DNA of 64,000 bases. Source: Glandiceps talaboti (Eukaryota; Hemichordata; Enteropneusta; Spengelidae). Where the stretch lies: positions 14,557,046 to 14,621,045 of the forward strand of contig NC_135571.1 of the NCBI RefSeq assembly GCF_964340395.1. The letters run 5' to 3'. Positions 62,145 to 64,000 of the stretch are shown here, piece by piece. The position numbers were made by a program, and so were the translations under genes. Position 1 is the stretch's first letter, and each line of letters starts with the position of its first letter. The notes below the pieces were generated by a model, which saw only the letters and a list, made by a program, of their open reading frames with translations, had not been told where the DNA came from and made no database searches.

Positions 62145-63712
62145 TGTTAACTGTCTTCTATGGATGTATTACGATTAAATCTATAGTATAGACATAGAAC
62201 CATTGACTGTCTTCTATGGATGTATTACGGTTAAATCTATAGTATAGACATAGAACCATTGACTGTCTTCTATGGATGTATTACAGTTAAATCTATAGTA
62301 TAGACATAGAACCATTGACTGTCTTCTATGGATGTATTACGGTTAAATCTATAGTATAGACATAGAACCACTGACTGTCTTCTATGGATGTATTACGGTT
62401 AAATCTATAGTATAGACATAGAACCACTGACTGTCTTCTATGGATGTATTACAGTTAAATCTATAGTATAGACATAGAACCATTGACTGTCTTCTATGGA
62501 TGTATTACGGTCAAATCTATAGTATAGACATAGAACCACTGACTGTCTTCTATGGATGTATTACGGTTAAATCTATAGTATAGACATAGAACCACTGACT
62601 GTCTTCTATGGATGTATTACGGTTATATCTATAGTATAGACATAGAACCACTGACTGTCTTCTATGGATGTATTACGGTTAAATCTATAGTATAGACATA
62701 GAACCACTGACTGTCTTCTATGGATGTATTACGGTTAAATCTATAGTATAGACATAGAACCACTGACTGTCTTCTATGGATGTATTACAGTTAAATCTAT
62801 AGTATAGACATAGAACCACTGACTGTCTTCTATGGATGTATTACGGTTAAATCTATAGTATAGACATAGAACCACTGACTGTCTTCTATGGATGTATTAC
62901 GGTTAAATCTATAATATAGACATAGAACCACTGACTGTCTTCTATGGATGTATTACGGTTAAATCTATAATATAGATATAGAACCATTGACTGTCTTCTA
63001 TGGATGTATTACGATTGAATCTATAGTATAGACATAGAACCACTGACTGTCTTCTATGGATGTATTACAGTTAAATCTATAGTATAGACATAGAACCACT
63101 GACTGTTTTCTATGGATGTATTACGGTTAAATCTATAGTATAGATATAGAACCACTGACTGTCTTTTATGGATGTATTACAGTTAAATCTATAGTATAGA
63201 CATAGAACCATTGACTGTCTTCTATGGATGTATTACGGTTAAATCTATAGTATAGATATAGAACCATTGACTGTCTTCTATGGATGTATTACGATTGAAT
63301 CTATAGTATAGACATAGAACCATTGACTGTCTTCTATGGATGTATTACGGTTAAATCTATAGTATAGACATAGAACCACTGACTGTCTTCTATGGATGTA
63401 TTACGGTTAAATCTATAGTATAGACATAGAACCATTGACTGTCTTCTATGGATGTATTACGGTTAAATCTATAGTATAGACATAGAACCACTGACTGTCT
63501 TCTATGGATGTATTACGGTTAAATCTATTGTATAGACATAGAACCATTGACTGTCTTCTATGGATGTATTACGGTTAAATCTATAGTATAGACATAGAAC
63601 CACTGACTGTCTTCTATGGATGTATTACGGTTAAATCTATAGTATAGACATAGAACCATTGACTGTCTTCTATGGATGTATTACGATTGAATCTATAGTA
63701 TAGACATGTAAT
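62145..63712. repeat. 56-bp minisatellite, about 28 copies
   Basis: The unit is TCTATGGATGTATTACGGTT, AAATCTATAGTATAGACATA, GAACCACTGACTGTCT at exact 56-bp spacing (for example 62213 and 62269). Variants include CATTGACT/CACTGACT, ACGGTT/ACAGTT/ACGATTGA and GATATAG. The CTATAGTATAG core is near-palindromic, as in the 29-bp array at 17 kb. Confidence 0.97.
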
Positions 63713-63719
63713 TGTTAAC

Positions 63720-63895
63720 TGTCTATTTTATACATATAATTGTGAACTGTCTTCTGATAACTGTCTACTATAGATATATAATGGTTAACTTTCTACTATA
63801 GATATATAATGGTTAACTGTCTACTATAGATATATAATTGTTGTCCGCTACTATAGATATATAATTGTTATCTGCTACTATAGATATATAAATGT
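63720..63895. repeat. ~30-bp array, about 5 copies, related to the 56-bp unit
   Basis: Units of CTACTATAGATATATAAT plus GGTTAACTGT follow the 56-bp array and share its AACTGTCT and CTATAGATATA words, so this looks like a shortened derivative. The last 100 bp of the window is unique. Confidence 0.85.
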
Positions 63896-64000
63896 TCATA
63901 ACGAACTTTACCAATCCTAAATGGAATGAGGTTAGCTCTGAGACACATAACAAAATCTATCCTGCCTAGCATTTGGGAAACACGGCAATGGAGGCATTGA

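Overview
This 64-kb window is AT-rich eukaryotic DNA, most likely from a marine invertebrate. It has no operons, ribosome-binding sites or dense ORFs. It does have degraded coding pieces of several animal retroelement classes (Penelope-like with GIY-YIG nuclease, R2-like with restriction-like endonuclease, CR1/jockey-like and RTE-like LINEs), terminal-inverted-repeat elements, and a very high load of mini- and microsatellites. The phylum cannot be fixed from the sequence alone. I found no complete host gene, rRNA or tRNA; two short open stretches (24.2-24.5 and 27.5-27.8 kb, minus strand) are weak exon candidates.

Layout. 0-10.3 kb: minisatellites of 48, 51, 32, 33, 51 and 62 bp separated by unique AT-rich DNA and GA, GT/CTGT and ACAG microsatellites. 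11.1-12.1 kb: minus-strand relic of a Penelope-like element. 13-15 kb: 59-bp and 48-bp arrays. 16.9-20.7 kb: the largest array (29-bp unit, about 130 copies) containing a tandem 1,450-bp higher-order duplication. 20.7-22.2 kb: a dispersed AT-rich repeat with an embedded 34-bp array. 22.8-30.9 kb: 45-, 22/33-, 5-, 26-, 32- and about 70-bp arrays plus a 140-bp foldback. 33.3-34.8 kb: a 15/21-bp array. 34.85-37.5 and 49.2-50.6 kb: two inverted copies of one TIR element flanked by TAA, the first interrupted by a CR1-like LINE. 38.5-45.1 kb: 43-, 27- and 44-bp arrays and trinucleotide/TA microsatellites. 47.5 kb: a 244-bp foldback. 51.7-53.8 kb: two adjoining 33-bp subfamilies. 54.5-57.6 kb: a graveyard of four retroelement tails packed end to end. 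58-64 kb: a degenerate G-rich repeat, a long GA tract and a 56-bp array.

Most long ORFs here are artefacts of arrays whose unit is a multiple of three, or lacks stops in every frame. Tandem minisatellites cover about 30% of the window. The signals best worth following are: hammerhead-ribozyme-like motifs beside TA tracts at the Penelope-like ends (57.4, 32.4 and perhaps 40.6 kb); the R2-like endonuclease relic; the TIR element pair; the exact 1,450-bp duplication; and arrays that seem to have grown out of dispersed repeats or from a sister array by a small insertion.
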